From: Cytophagales bacterium | GTDB taxonomy: Bacteria; Pseudomonadota; Gammaproteobacteria; Burkholderiales; Burkholderiaceae_C | Assembly: GCA_030054145.1 (NCBI GenBank) | Contig: JASGCK010000009.1 | Location: forward strand, 20,292-84,291 | DNA length: 64,000 nucleotides | Direction: 5' to 3' | Shown: piece after piece, positions 28,553 through 36,759 of the stretch | Layout: each line of letters begins with the position of its first letter | How positions within the stretch are numbered: the first letter of the stretch is position 1 | Made by a program: the position numbers and the translations under genes | The notes under the pieces: generated by a model | Told to the model about the DNA's origin: nothing | The model's database searches: none | What the model saw: the letters and a program-made list of their open reading frames with translations, nothing else

Positions 28553-30457
28553 ATGCAAGATTTATCCATCGAACACTTTGAACACCTTGTTCATATCCGT
28601 CAGCATGAGGCCGCTGGCAAAGCGCTTTTTGCAATGCTCTATAGCATGGATAACCACGCGGGAGCGATGGATGCCATCACTTGCCTTGCACCCGAGGGCC
28701 TATCGCCCGCCCAGCGCGAGATGCATATGTGCGAGCGCATGGCTGGCGCGACTTCGCGTCTGTTTTTAGATGAGTCCTTTACGCTGTCGCCGCAGGGCTT
28801 TCGACAGCTGATGTGCTTGCAGCGCTGGCTGAGTTTGATCTACGGCTGCACCGCGCAAAGAAATGCCGATCACGTGATTCGCACGATGTGCGGCGTGAGC
28901 ACGAGCTCAAGTGACTTCTCAATCCCAGATGCGCTGCTCACCAAATGCTTGTTTTTGATGACGGTTGAATCGGAGTTGCCGCTCCATTTAGATTTGCTGT
29001 GGCAGCGGCATCAAACGCTGGCCGCGACGCTCTTCTTTGGTTGGCTCTCCACGAATGTGATGGCCTCGCCAGTCGCGCATCAAAAGCGCGAGACCTTGCT
29101 GGCGTGGTGGCCCACGCAGATGCTGCAAGCAACCGACTTTTCAAGCTGGCCGCTACTCGTTATCCATCAGGTGTATATGCTGTGCAGCTACGGGCTGTTA
29201 GAGGGGCGCCATGCGATTAAAAAATCTTTGAACGCGCTTGTCCGCCAGTATCTTGAAGAGCGCAATTTGGGCGATGTTGCCAAGGAGGCATTGCCCGTTT
29301 TAGGCACAGCAAAAACACGGGCACTGGCCAAGCTGGCCACACGGTTAAAAGTCAAACCCGTGTTGATGGTTGTGACCGAGTGGTTCTCGCCAGGCTTTGC
29401 GGTGTACCGCACGCACTCCATGACGCTGCGTGCTTTAAAAGATAAGTTCCACTTGATTGGTGTGGGGCCTCTCGCGGGCGCGAACGAAGTTGGGCAAGCC
29501 GTGTTTGATGAGTTCTACGAAACGCCAGTGGGCGACGCCTTAGAGGCGGTCGCATTCACGCGCAACTTGGCGGAGCAAAAAAAGCCAGATATTGTTTACT
29601 ACCTTGGGGTAGGCATGTTTCCGCATACGGTGTATTTATCGAACATTCGGCTTGCACCGATTCAAATGGCCTCTAACGGGCATGGCGCATCGACTTTTTC
29701 GCCGCAGATGGATTACTTCATCACGGACGGCGGTTACATCAGCGGACAAGCCGCGTTTGGCGAGACGATTTTGCCTATGCCTGCCAACGTGATGCAAATG
29801 ATCCCCAATGTGGATATGCCCGATGCGTTTTTGCAGCAAGTCCAGCGTGTGCCGCGTGAGCGCCCTGCGGTGCTCAAAGTGGCGATTGCTGCGTCCCTCA
29901 TCAAAATCAATCCCGTCTTTATCAGCGTGCTGCGTACCATTGCCCAGCGCTCTGAGGCAGAAGGTTTGCCAATGGAGTTTCATTTTCCAATGGCGCAGGC
30001 GGTAGGGCCGCTGTATCAACGGATTCGCACCGAGATAGAAAGCATTTTGGATGTGGGCGCAACGCAAAGAAGAGCATTTGTCTATCCGCATCAACAGTAC
30101 ACGGACTATCTGCACATCATTGGCCAGTGCGATATGTTTATCAATCCATTTCCGTATGGCAACACCAATGGCATTGCGGATATGGCGCTGCTGGGGATGC
30201 CTGGCATTTGCAAGGCGGGTCCTGAGCTAGCCGAGCACATTGACGTGGGAATGTTCAAACTTATCGGCCTGCCCGACTGGTGCGTCGCGTGGACGGTGGA
30301 TGACTACATTGCTGCCGCACTGCGCATGGCGCACAACCATCACGAGCGCTGGATGCTCGCCAAGCAATTGATCGACAACAAGGTCTATAGCCGCTTGAAT
30401 GAAAACCAAAAACCCGAAGTCATGGGCGACATTTTGCTGAAGATGTGTCGGGTATAA
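28553..30457 (+). CDS. HMW1C-like cytoplasmic N-glycosyltransferase
   Basis: A 634-residue protein resembling HMW1C/NGT of Haemophilus and Actinobacillus, which attach hexoses to Asn in N-x-S/T sequons of adhesins in the cytoplasm using UDP-sugars. The N-terminal 300 residues are the all-alpha AAD-like domain. The GT-B domain follows, with the family's best conserved block INPFPYGNTNGIADMALLGM (about 529-548), the CKAGPELAEHIDVGMFK segment and LPDWCVAW. A lysine at about 451 (LIKINP) may correspond to the nucleotide-binding lysine of the Actinobacillus enzyme. No signal peptide or TM segment. Unlike classical loci, no two-partner adhesin, trimeric autotransporter or HMW1B-like porin is adjacent. 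Its stop codon overlaps the first base of a long inverted repeat. Confidence 0.88.
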   Translation: MQDLSIEHFEHLVHIRQHEAAGKALFAMLYSMDNHAGAMDAITCLAPEGLSPAQREMHMCERMAGATSRLFLDESFTLSPQGFRQLMCLQRWLSLIYGCTAQRNADHVIRTMCGVSTSSSDFSIPDALLTKCLFLMTVESELPLHLDLLWQRHQTLAATLFFGWLSTNVMASPVAHQKRETLLAWWPTQMLQATDFSSWPLLVIHQVYMLCSYGLLEGRHAIKKSLNALVRQYLEERNLGDVAKEALPVLGTAKTRALAKLATRLKVKPVLMVVTEWFSPGFAVYRTHSMTLRALKDKFHLIGVGPLAGANEVGQAVFDEFYETPVGDALEAVAFTRNLAEQKKPDIVYYLGVGMFPHTVYLSNIRLAPIQMASNGHGASTFSPQMDYFITDGGYISGQAAFGETILPMPANVMQMIPNVDMPDAFLQQVQRVPRERPAVLKVAIAASLIKINPVFISVLRTIAQRSEAEGLPMEFHFPMAQAVGPLYQRIRTEIESILDVGATQRRAFVYPHQQYTDYLHIIGQCDMFINPFPYGNTNGIADMALLGMPGICKAGPELAEHIDVGMFKLIGLPDWCVAWTVDDYIAAALRMAHNHHERWMLAKQLIDNKVYSRLNENQKPEVMGDILLKMCRV

Positions 30458-30547
30458 ATTAATTGGGGACAGACCCTAATTAACTGCATCAGCGCATTCG
30501 CCACGAGATAACGGTTGCAGTTAATTAGGGTCTGTCCCCAATTAATT
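30457..30547. repeat. 91-bp MITE/REP-like inverted repeat
   Basis: Perfect 32-nt arms (30457-30488 and 30516-30547) around a 27-nt loop. The arms contain the core GGGGACAGACCC / GGGTCTGTCCCC, common in mobile REP-like elements that spread with IS200-like or RAYT transposases. The left arm begins in the stop codon of the glycosyltransferase gene. The right arm codes for the last residues and stop of the convergent aminotransferase gene. It could also act as a two-way terminator. Confidence 0.9.
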
Positions 30548-31799
30548 GATACGCCGCATCCACACCCGCGCCGCGTGTGAACTTGTGACCTTCTGCCGCC
30601 AGCACAATCTCTAGTGCTGCTAGCGTGTGCAGCACGCAGTCGGGGCGGGCGTTGTAGCCCATCGCTCCGATGCGCCAAATCTTGCCGTTGAGTTGCCCAA
30701 AGCTTGTGCCAATCTCGATGTTGAAATCGTTGAGTAATGCGCCGCGCACTTTGTCGCCATTCACACCATCGGGGATGTACACGCCCGTCACGTTAGGCAT
30801 TTTGTTGTTCAAATCGCCGTAGACCTTGAGGTTCATGCCTTGCACGCCTGCCACGACGGCGCGAGAGGCTTGCGCATGACGTGCGTAGGCGTTTGCCAAT
30901 CCCTCTTGAATAAAGATACGCGCACATTCGCGTGCACCGTACAGCATGGTCGTGGCTTCGGTGTGATGGTTGAGTGCGTTGTCGCTCCAGTAGTCAATCA
31001 CCATGGCTAAATCCATGTAATTAGATGCAATGCGTGAACCCGTGCCAGCGGTGTAGCCAGCGGTTTGCAAGCCTTCTTCCAAATGCCTGCGGCTATAAAT
31101 GATTTTTGCGAAATGGTTATTAAGCGTAATGGGTGCTATGCCCGATGGCCCCGCTAAACATTTTTGCAACCCCGCTGTGACTGCATCAATCGCCCAAGCG
31201 TCCACAGGCAAGGGCGTGCCGCCGCAGGATGCCGTGGCATCGACTTGCAACAGCGCACCGTACTGATGGCAGAGTTCGCCAAGCCCCGCGAGGGGTTGCA
31301 GCATGGTGGTCGATGTATCACCTTGGCAGACCGCGACCAACTTGGGGCTAAAGGATTTGATGGCTTGTTCAATTTGCGCAAGATCAAACACCGTGCCCCA
31401 AGGCGCTTCAAGCACGCGCACATTGGCGCCCGAGCGCTTAGCGATTTCGTCCAGCAATTGACCGAAGCGACCAAAACTGAGCACCAGCACTTTGTCGCCC
31501 TGCTCAATGGCGGACATCATGACCATCTCAATGGCGGAGCGCGCTGTGCCATCTAGCACCAAGGTCCAGTCGTTGTTGGTTTCAAAAAATTGGCGGTAAA
31601 GCGCCATAGTCTCGCGCATAAAACCTCGGAACTGCGGATCAAATTGTCCAAGCAGCGTAGACGTCATCGCTTTTAAAACACGAGGATCGGCGTTGATGGG
31701 GCCAGGGCCCATGAGTAGCCTTGGCTTGGGGTTTAAGTCTTCAAACGCCGAGTTGGGATTGGCAAGCGGCGACAGTTTTGGTAGAGAGATAGAGATCAT
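30525..31799 (-). CDS. aminotransferase class V, ureidoglycine-glyoxylate type (PucG/HpxJ-like)
   Basis: PLP enzyme of 424 residues in the alanine-glyoxylate/serine-pyruvate aminotransferase family. The PLP lysine is Lys213 in TAGLQKCLAGPSG; MGPGPINADPRVL at 30-42 and QVDATAS (185-191, with the PLP aspartate) are typical. The neighbours fdrA, carbamate kinase, AllH and AllG favour (S)-ureidoglycine:glyoxylate aminotransferase, which yields oxalurate and glycine; sequence alone would also allow serine or alanine-glyoxylate activity. The ATG at 31799 is chosen over an upstream one at 31829. The last six residues, LIGDRP, and the stop come from the inverted repeat at 30516-30547. Confidence 0.85.
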   Translation of the reverse strand: MISISLPKLSPLANPNSAFEDLNPKPRLLMGPGPINADPRVLKAMTSTLLGQFDPQFRGFMRETMALYRQFFETNNDWTLVLDGTARSAIEMVMMSAIEQGDKVLVLSFGRFGQLLDEIAKRSGANVRVLEAPWGTVFDLAQIEQAIKSFSPKLVAVCQGDTSTTMLQPLAGLGELCHQYGALLQVDATASCGGTPLPVDAWAIDAVTAGLQKCLAGPSGIAPITLNNHFAKIIYSRRHLEEGLQTAGYTAGTGSRIASNYMDLAMVIDYWSDNALNHHTEATTMLYGARECARIFIQEGLANAYARHAQASRAVVAGVQGMNLKVYGDLNNKMPNVTGVYIPDGVNGDKVRGALLNDFNIEIGTSFGQLNGKIWRIGAMGYNARPDCVLHTLAALEIVLAAEGHKFTRGAGVDAAYQLIGDRP

Positions 31800-31817
31800 G
31801 GCGTTATGATAGCAAAA

Positions 31818-31827
31818 GTGTATACAC
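31818..31827. promoter_or_regulatory. GTGTATACAC palindrome in divergent promoter
   Basis: A perfect 10-bp palindrome in the 73-bp gap between the aminotransferase and fdrA starts. GTATAC-centred palindromes are common operators of FadR/GntR-type repressors, several of which control purine or allantoin breakdown. One bound protein here could regulate both directions. No regulator gene is adjacent. Confidence 0.4.
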
Positions 31828-31872
31828 AATCAATCAATTGGTTATCTTTTACGTTTTTTCGTTTGTCGCGCT

Positions 31873-33483
31873 ATGTCAACTCCAACTTCTCAGGCACTTT
31901 TTACGCAAGCGTTTGTGCACGCCAATCTCTACAAAGACTCCGTGGCTTTGATGCGCGTGGCGCAGGCGCTTTTGGCGCTGGACGGCGTGGTCAATGCGAC
32001 GCTGCAAATGGGCAATCCTGCTAATAAAGAAATTTTGACCGAAGCGGGATTGCTCACCGCCGAAGTCCAAAGCGCAGGTCCAAGCGATGTGATGGTCGTC
32101 GTGCAGGCCACGTCCAGCAAGGCTTGCGCGAGTGCCATTGATGCAGCCAAGGTACAGCTTGCAGGTCAAGGCAAGGTGGCCAGCGGCACAGCGCAAGAAG
32201 AGATTGCACCGCGCACGGTGAGCATGGGGCTTGCAAAATTGAGCGCGGCTAACATCGTGCAAATTTCTGTGCCAGGCGCTTATGCCGCAGCCGAAGCGCT
32301 CAAAGCCGTGAAGCAGGGACTGAACGTTTTTATGTTTAGCGACAACGTGCCGTTAGCGCAAGAAATTGCCATCAAAACCGAAGCCAAAAAACGCGGCGTA
32401 TTGGTGATGGGGCCTGACTGCGGTACCGCCATCATTGGCGGCGTGCCGCTGGGCTTTGCCAACAATGTGCGCAGAGGGAATATCGGATTAGTTGCCGCAT
32501 CGGGCACGGGCTTGCAAGAGGTGACCACGCAAATCCACCGCATGAGCGGCGGCGAGGGCAGAAGACGCACCGTGGGTGTTTCGCACGCTATTGGCACAGG
32601 CGGGCGGGATGTCTATGCGGACGTAGGCGGCATCACGATGCTGCAAGGCATAGAACTGTTGGCAGATGACGCGGCAACGCAAGTCATTGCGATTGTTGCG
32701 AAGCCGCCCGCCCCAGAAGTGACGCAAAAGGTGCTGGCGGCGCTTGAGCGAGCAGGCAAGCCAGCCGTCGTTTTATTTTTAGGTAGCGATCTCAAGTCGC
32801 CTAGCAAATCGATCAAGCTGGTGCAGACGATGGTGGACTGCGCGGCGCAAGCTGTACGGTTGGCGGAAAAGTTCTCCCCGCGCGTCCCGTCCGCCGCCCT
32901 CTCTAGGGGCGCTGACGGCTTGTCTAGCTACCCGATTCCTCGAAAGCCCAAGTTCAGTCAGGCTTCGCGCTATCTGCGGGCGCTTTACTCGGGCGGCACC
33001 TATTGCTCGGAAGCCCAAATGATTTGGGCGCAAGCGGGCCTTAGCGTGTGGTCGAACATTCCCGTGAATCAAGCCTTGCTGCTGCCCCATCCAAAGAAAG
33101 CAAGCTTCGAGCACACGGCGCTTGACTTGGGCGACGACGACTTCACCGTTGGCAAGCCGCATCCCATGATTGACCAAGGCGCGCGCATTGAGCGCTTGCT
33201 GCGCGAAGCGGCCGATCCATCGGTTCGCGTGATTGTGCTGGATGTGGTGATTGGCTGGGGCGCACACGCAGATCCCGCGTCTGAGCTGGCGGCGGCGATT
33301 GTGCAAGCCAAACACATAGCAGCCAAAGATAAGCGGGCGCTGGCCGTGCTTGGTTTTGTTTGCGGCACAGACCAAGACCCGCAAGGTTTTGCGGCGCAAG
33401 AAAAAAAATTGCAGGACGCGGGCATGGTGCTCGCACCTAACTCGGCGAGCGCAGCGTGGCTGGCGGCTCAGTGGTTGCAATGA
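31873..33483 (+). CDS. fdrA: FdrA (AllF), oxamate carbamoyltransferase component
   Basis: A 536-residue protein with succinyl-CoA-synthetase-like architecture: a CoA-binding-like Rossmann part (NIVQISVPGAYAAAEALKAV, VLVMGPDCGTAIIGGVPLGF, GLVAASGTGLQEV) and a ligase-like second half (GGTYCSEAQMIWAQAG; VIVLDVVIGWGAHADPA). In E. coli FdrA with YlbE and YlbF (AllFGH) has been reported as the oxamate carbamoyltransferase that phosphorolyses oxalurate to oxamate and carbamoyl phosphate; AllG and AllH homologues follow here. It starts at the ATG at 31873 and overlaps the carbamate kinase start (ATGA, 33480). Confidence 0.9.
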   Translation: MSTPTSQALFTQAFVHANLYKDSVALMRVAQALLALDGVVNATLQMGNPANKEILTEAGLLTAEVQSAGPSDVMVVVQATSSKACASAIDAAKVQLAGQGKVASGTAQEEIAPRTVSMGLAKLSAANIVQISVPGAYAAAEALKAVKQGLNVFMFSDNVPLAQEIAIKTEAKKRGVLVMGPDCGTAIIGGVPLGFANNVRRGNIGLVAASGTGLQEVTTQIHRMSGGEGRRRTVGVSHAIGTGGRDVYADVGGITMLQGIELLADDAATQVIAIVAKPPAPEVTQKVLAALERAGKPAVVLFLGSDLKSPSKSIKLVQTMVDCAAQAVRLAEKFSPRVPSAALSRGADGLSSYPIPRKPKFSQASRYLRALYSGGTYCSEAQMIWAQAGLSVWSNIPVNQALLLPHPKKASFEHTALDLGDDDFTVGKPHPMIDQGARIERLLREAADPSVRVIVLDVVIGWGAHADPASELAAAIVQAKHIAAKDKRALAVLGFVCGTDQDPQGFAAQEKKLQDAGMVLAPNSASAAWLAAQWLQ

Positions 33484-34508
33484 GTCGCCTAGCCGCTCGC
33501 CCTGAGCGTGTCGAAGGGCATCACGCACAAGGCCAGGGACAAGCTCAGTCCGAACGCCGGTTAGTCGTCGTGGCTTTGGGCGGCAACGCTGCCTATCCAC
33601 CCACGATCAAGGGCACAGCCGATGAGCAGTTAGAACTCATGCGCGGGGTTTGCGAGCATTTTGTGGCGATCATCAAAGCGGGTTGGCAGTTAGTTTTGAC
33701 GCACGGCAATGGCCCTGTGGTTGGGAATATTTTGTACCGCATGGCCAAGACGGCGGACGAGTTGCCGCCGATGCCGATGGACATTTGCGTGGCGCATTCG
33801 CAAGGCGGCATGGGTTATATGCTCCAGCAAAGTTTTGCCAATGTTTTGCATGACCACGGCATGAGCGCTGTCGTGTCTTGCGTCATCACCGAGGTTGAGG
33901 TGAATGCAGACGATCCAGCGTTTCAGCATCCAACCAAACCCGTAGGTAAATTTTTTAGTGAAGCGGATGCCAAAGACATGGCACAGCGCACGGGCTGGAC
34001 GTTTGCCGAGGATTCGGGGCGTGGCTGGCGGCGCATGGTGGCAAGCCCCAAGCCGCGCAAAATTTTAGATTTGCCCACGATTGATGCACTCCTCAAAGCG
34101 GGCGTGCTGCCGATTGCCTGCGGCGGTGGCGGCGTGCCCGTCATCATCAATCGTGCGGGGCATCTGCAAGGCGTGCCCGCTGTGATTGATAAAGATTTGA
34201 CCAGTGCCATGCTCGCTGCGCATTTGCACGCGGACGCACTCATCATGCTGACGGGCGTGGAGCGTGTGGCAGTTGATTTCAACAAACCGACGCAGCGCTG
34301 GCTAGATCACATGACCCTTGACGAGGCCAATAGCCATGCGGCTTCTGGGCAATTCCCTGCTGGTTCGATGGGGCCAAAAATCGATGCGGCGCGAATGTAT
34401 TTGAGCGAGTTACCTGAGGCCAATCAATCTGGGCGCGTCATCATTACCAGCCTTGAAAAAACGTTTGAAGCCTTGATGGGTCGGGCGGGCACGCATATCA
34501 CAGCATGA
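33480..34508 (+). CDS. carbamate kinase with repeat-derived N-terminal extension
   Basis: Catabolic carbamate kinase (342 residues) turning carbamoyl phosphate and ADP into ATP, CO2 and ammonia. The family core starts at RLVVVALGGNA (about residue 28) and includes VLTHGNGPVVGN, VIDKDLTSAMLA and LTGVERVAVDF. Normal members start just before VVALGGN; here the ATGA-coupled start at 33480 adds about 27 residues (MSRLAARPERVEGHHAQG...) coded by a REP-like palindrome (33494-33555). No start codon lies after the repeat that keeps the beta-strand, so the extension is probably translated. In this operon it would harvest ATP from the oxalurate split. Confidence 0.93.
   Translation: MSRLAARPERVEGHHAQGQGQAQSERRLVVVALGGNAAYPPTIKGTADEQLELMRGVCEHFVAIIKAGWQLVLTHGNGPVVGNILYRMAKTADELPPMPMDICVAHSQGGMGYMLQQSFANVLHDHGMSAVVSCVITEVEVNADDPAFQHPTKPVGKFFSEADAKDMAQRTGWTFAEDSGRGWRRMVASPKPRKILDLPTIDALLKAGVLPIACGGGGVPVIINRAGHLQGVPAVIDKDLTSAMLAAHLHADALIMLTGVERVAVDFNKPTQRWLDHMTLDEANSHAASGQFPAGSMGPKIDAARMYLSELPEANQSGRVIITSLEKTFEALMGRAGTHITA
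33494..33555. repeat. REP-like double palindrome inside carbamate kinase gene
   Basis: CGCCCTGAGCGTGTCGAAGGGC on the left and AGGGACAAGCTCAGTCCGAACG on the right form two inverted halves of the 'TTCGACAAGCTCAGGGCGAA' interspersed family common in Comamonadaceae-like genomes. Further copies lie at 49083, 53521 and 59225. Confidence 0.8.
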
Positions 34509-35329
34509 ACAGCAGCATGAGCAGCAACACGAACAGCAACAGGAATAGCAACACGAGCAGAGGGGGCCAGCCCCCCGAGCAAAGCGTAGCGACTTGGGGG
34601 ACTGGCCCCAATTGGCTTGTGCGGCAACGCGCCCATGTCATCCCGCTCACCCCAATTAAAGGTTTTGAACAAACGCATTACGCCTCTCTTGGCGGACGCA
34701 TTGTGTGGATCGGTGACGATGCGGCTGTGCGCCATCCGCGCAACTATTGGAAGCCGTGGCAACCACCCAAGAAGACCTACAGCGCGGCGCTTTTGCAAGC
34801 GGGCGCTCGTCTGTGTTTGCAACAAATCGACGTGTCTGATGACGCTCAAGGTTTGCTGGCGTGGCTGCTCAAGCGTGAACTGGCTTTCCCGCTCAATCAC
34901 GCCAAGCTGCGATTCGATGACCTGCGGGTTGCCTTGCAAGCCAAGCGTAGCAAGGCTTTTGAGGCGGCAGCACTTGGCGTGTTGGGTCTTGGCAATGGAC
35001 TTACGCCAAGCGGTGATGATTTTGTGGGTGGTATCTTTTTCGCTTATGCCCATGCCTGTAAGCCAAGTCCAGATTGGCTTGCCAGCCTATCAACTCTGCA
35101 AGCCACAATCAGCAAGGCTTGCGAGACATCGACCAATCCGATTTCTGCTGCGCTGCTGGCGGACAACATGGCGGGCGCAAGTTTTGGCGAACTGCACGAT
35201 ATGCTGGATGCATTCGAGTCGAATGACTCGCGCTACATTGAAAGCGCGCTGCAAGCCTTGCTACGCTTGGGGTCTAGCTCAGGCGCGGATTTATTAGCAG
35301 GATTACTTTTAGCTTTGACAATCTTATGA
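34505..35329 (+). CDS. allH: DUF2877 protein (AllH/YlbF-like)
   Basis: A 274-residue DUF2877 protein, reported in E. coli as one of three parts of the oxamate carbamoyltransferase. The core begins about residue 40 (HVIPLTPIKGFEQTH) and carries the conserved GLGNGLTPSGDDFVGGIFFA (about 161-180). The first 37 residues are unusual: a Ser/Asn/Arg low-complexity run (MNSSMSSNTNSNRNSN) followed by a stretch coded by a GC-rich hairpin repeat (34563-34609). Starts and stops overlap the neighbours by ATGA on both sides (34505 and 35326). Confidence 0.88.
   Translation: MNSSMSSNTNSNRNSNTSRGGQPPEQSVATWGTGPNWLVRQRAHVIPLTPIKGFEQTHYASLGGRIVWIGDDAAVRHPRNYWKPWQPPKKTYSAALLQAGARLCLQQIDVSDDAQGLLAWLLKRELAFPLNHAKLRFDDLRVALQAKRSKAFEAAALGVLGLGNGLTPSGDDFVGGIFFAYAHACKPSPDWLASLSTLQATISKACETSTNPISAALLADNMAGASFGELHDMLDAFESNDSRYIESALQALLRLGSSSGADLLAGLLLALTIL
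34563..34609. repeat. GC-rich hairpin inside the allH 5' end
   Basis: GGGGCCAG plus CCCCC on the left pair with GGGGG and CTGGCCCC on the right, a 13-bp stem with one mismatch and a 19-nt loop. It is read in frame near the start of the DUF2877 gene and looks like another interspersed palindrome family. Confidence 0.75.
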
Positions 35330-36750
35330 AGAAAAATAATCTACTCAACCAAGCGCCATCGGTTCTGAATATCGGCATCGATGGTTTTAACGGCAGCGTG
35401 ACGGCGGGCGGCGGCACGCTGACCTCACTCGATTGGCAACCGCCTGGCAATGCCGATCCTGAGCTGGCGTGGCAACTGGCGCAGTTAATGGGGGATGAGC
35501 GCATCGAGGCGGCCAATGCCCAGGCGTGCAATCGCATCATCAACGCGCGCCCGATCTGGGAAGACATGGCGCTGCGTGCGGACGGCGTGATTCCTGAGCT
35601 CAAAGGCTCGCGCTTGTTGCTGCACGCAGGGCCGCCTGTGAATTGGCGCGATATGTGCGGCCCGATGCATGGCGCGATGGTTGGCGCGGTGCTTTATGAG
35701 GGCTGGGCGAGCAGCGAGTCTGAGGCAACGCAAATGCTCAAATCAGGACAGATTGATTTTGCGCAGTGCCACGACTTCAATGCCGTGGGGCCGATGACGG
35801 GCATCATCAGCGCCTCGATGCCGCTCATTCAAGTTCGCAATACGAGCCATGCAAACGTCGCGTATTGCACGCTGAACGAAGGCATTGGCAAGTGCTTGCG
35901 CTTTGGTGCGAATGGCGCTGAGGTCATTGCGCGATTGAAGTGGTTTGAGTCCGTGCTTGCGCCGATTTTGAAAGCTGCCGTGCGGCACACGGAGGGCGGC
36001 GTTGACTTGAAGGCGATTCAATCGCAAGCGCTGCTGATGGGGGACGAAGTACACAGTCGCAACGCGGCATCAACGGCGCTGTTCTTTATGCAGGTCGCGC
36101 CAGCCTTGGCGGCGCAGCCCTATTTGGATAGTGACCATGTGCGGCAAACACTGGATTTCATCGCGAAGAATTCACAGTTTTTCTTGAATTTTTCGATGGC
36201 ATCGTGCAAAGCCATCATGGACGCGGCGCACGGCATTGCCTTCTCCACGGTTGTCACTGCCACGGCGCGAAACGGTACAGAGACGGGTCTGCGCGTGAGC
36301 GGCATGGGACGCGAATGGTTTACTGCCAAATCTGATTTACCCAAGGGATTATTTTTCCCAGGCTTTAAGCAAGAAGATGCTTGTCCCGATATTGGCGACA
36401 GCGCCATTACCGAGACCGCAGGCTTTGGCGGATGCAGCTTTGCCGCCTCGCCAGCGCTGACCTTGCTGGCGGGCGGCACGGTGATTGATGCCGTGCGCTA
36501 CAGCAAAGAGATGTACGAGATCACCGTTACCAAAAACCCAGCGCTCAGTTTGCCTGCACTTGATTTTGCAGGCGCACCGTGCGGCATCGATGTGCGTAAG
36601 GTCGTGGATACGGGCATTCGTCCCGTTGTCACCACAGGCATCGCGCATAAAGATGCGGGTGTAGGGCAAATTGGCGCGGGCGTTGTGCGCGTGCCGATGG
36701 CGGCTTATTCAAAAGCACTGACAGCTATTGCAACAAAATTTAATTCATAA
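35326..36750 (+). CDS. allG: DUF1116 protein (AllG/YlbE-like)
   Basis: A 474-residue DUF1116 protein, homologous to YlbE, the third reported part of the E. coli oxamate carbamoyltransferase. Conserved stretches include GPPVNWRDMCGPMHGAMVGA, CHDFNAVGPMTGIISASMPL, ARNGTETGLRVSGMG and GAGVVRVPMAAY at the C-terminus. It is coupled to allH by an ATGA overlap and followed 9 bp later by the HpxW-like gene. Soluble, no signal peptide. Confidence 0.9.
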   Translation: MKKNNLLNQAPSVLNIGIDGFNGSVTAGGGTLTSLDWQPPGNADPELAWQLAQLMGDERIEAANAQACNRIINARPIWEDMALRADGVIPELKGSRLLLHAGPPVNWRDMCGPMHGAMVGAVLYEGWASSESEATQMLKSGQIDFAQCHDFNAVGPMTGIISASMPLIQVRNTSHANVAYCTLNEGIGKCLRFGANGAEVIARLKWFESVLAPILKAAVRHTEGGVDLKAIQSQALLMGDEVHSRNAASTALFFMQVAPALAAQPYLDSDHVRQTLDFIAKNSQFFLNFSMASCKAIMDAAHGIAFSTVVTATARNGTETGLRVSGMGREWFTAKSDLPKGLFFPGFKQEDACPDIGDSAITETAGFGGCSFAASPALTLLAGGTVIDAVRYSKEMYEITVTKNPALSLPALDFAGAPCGIDVRKVVDTGIRPVVTTGIAHKDAGVGQIGAGVVRVPMAAYSKALTAIATKFNS

Positions 36751-36759
36751 ATAAACATC

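Noticed and set aside
32779..33600. 273-codon minus-strand frame across fdrA and the kinase start
   Set aside because: Antisense shadow of codon bias in fdrA; low-complexity Arg/His-rich translation without homology.
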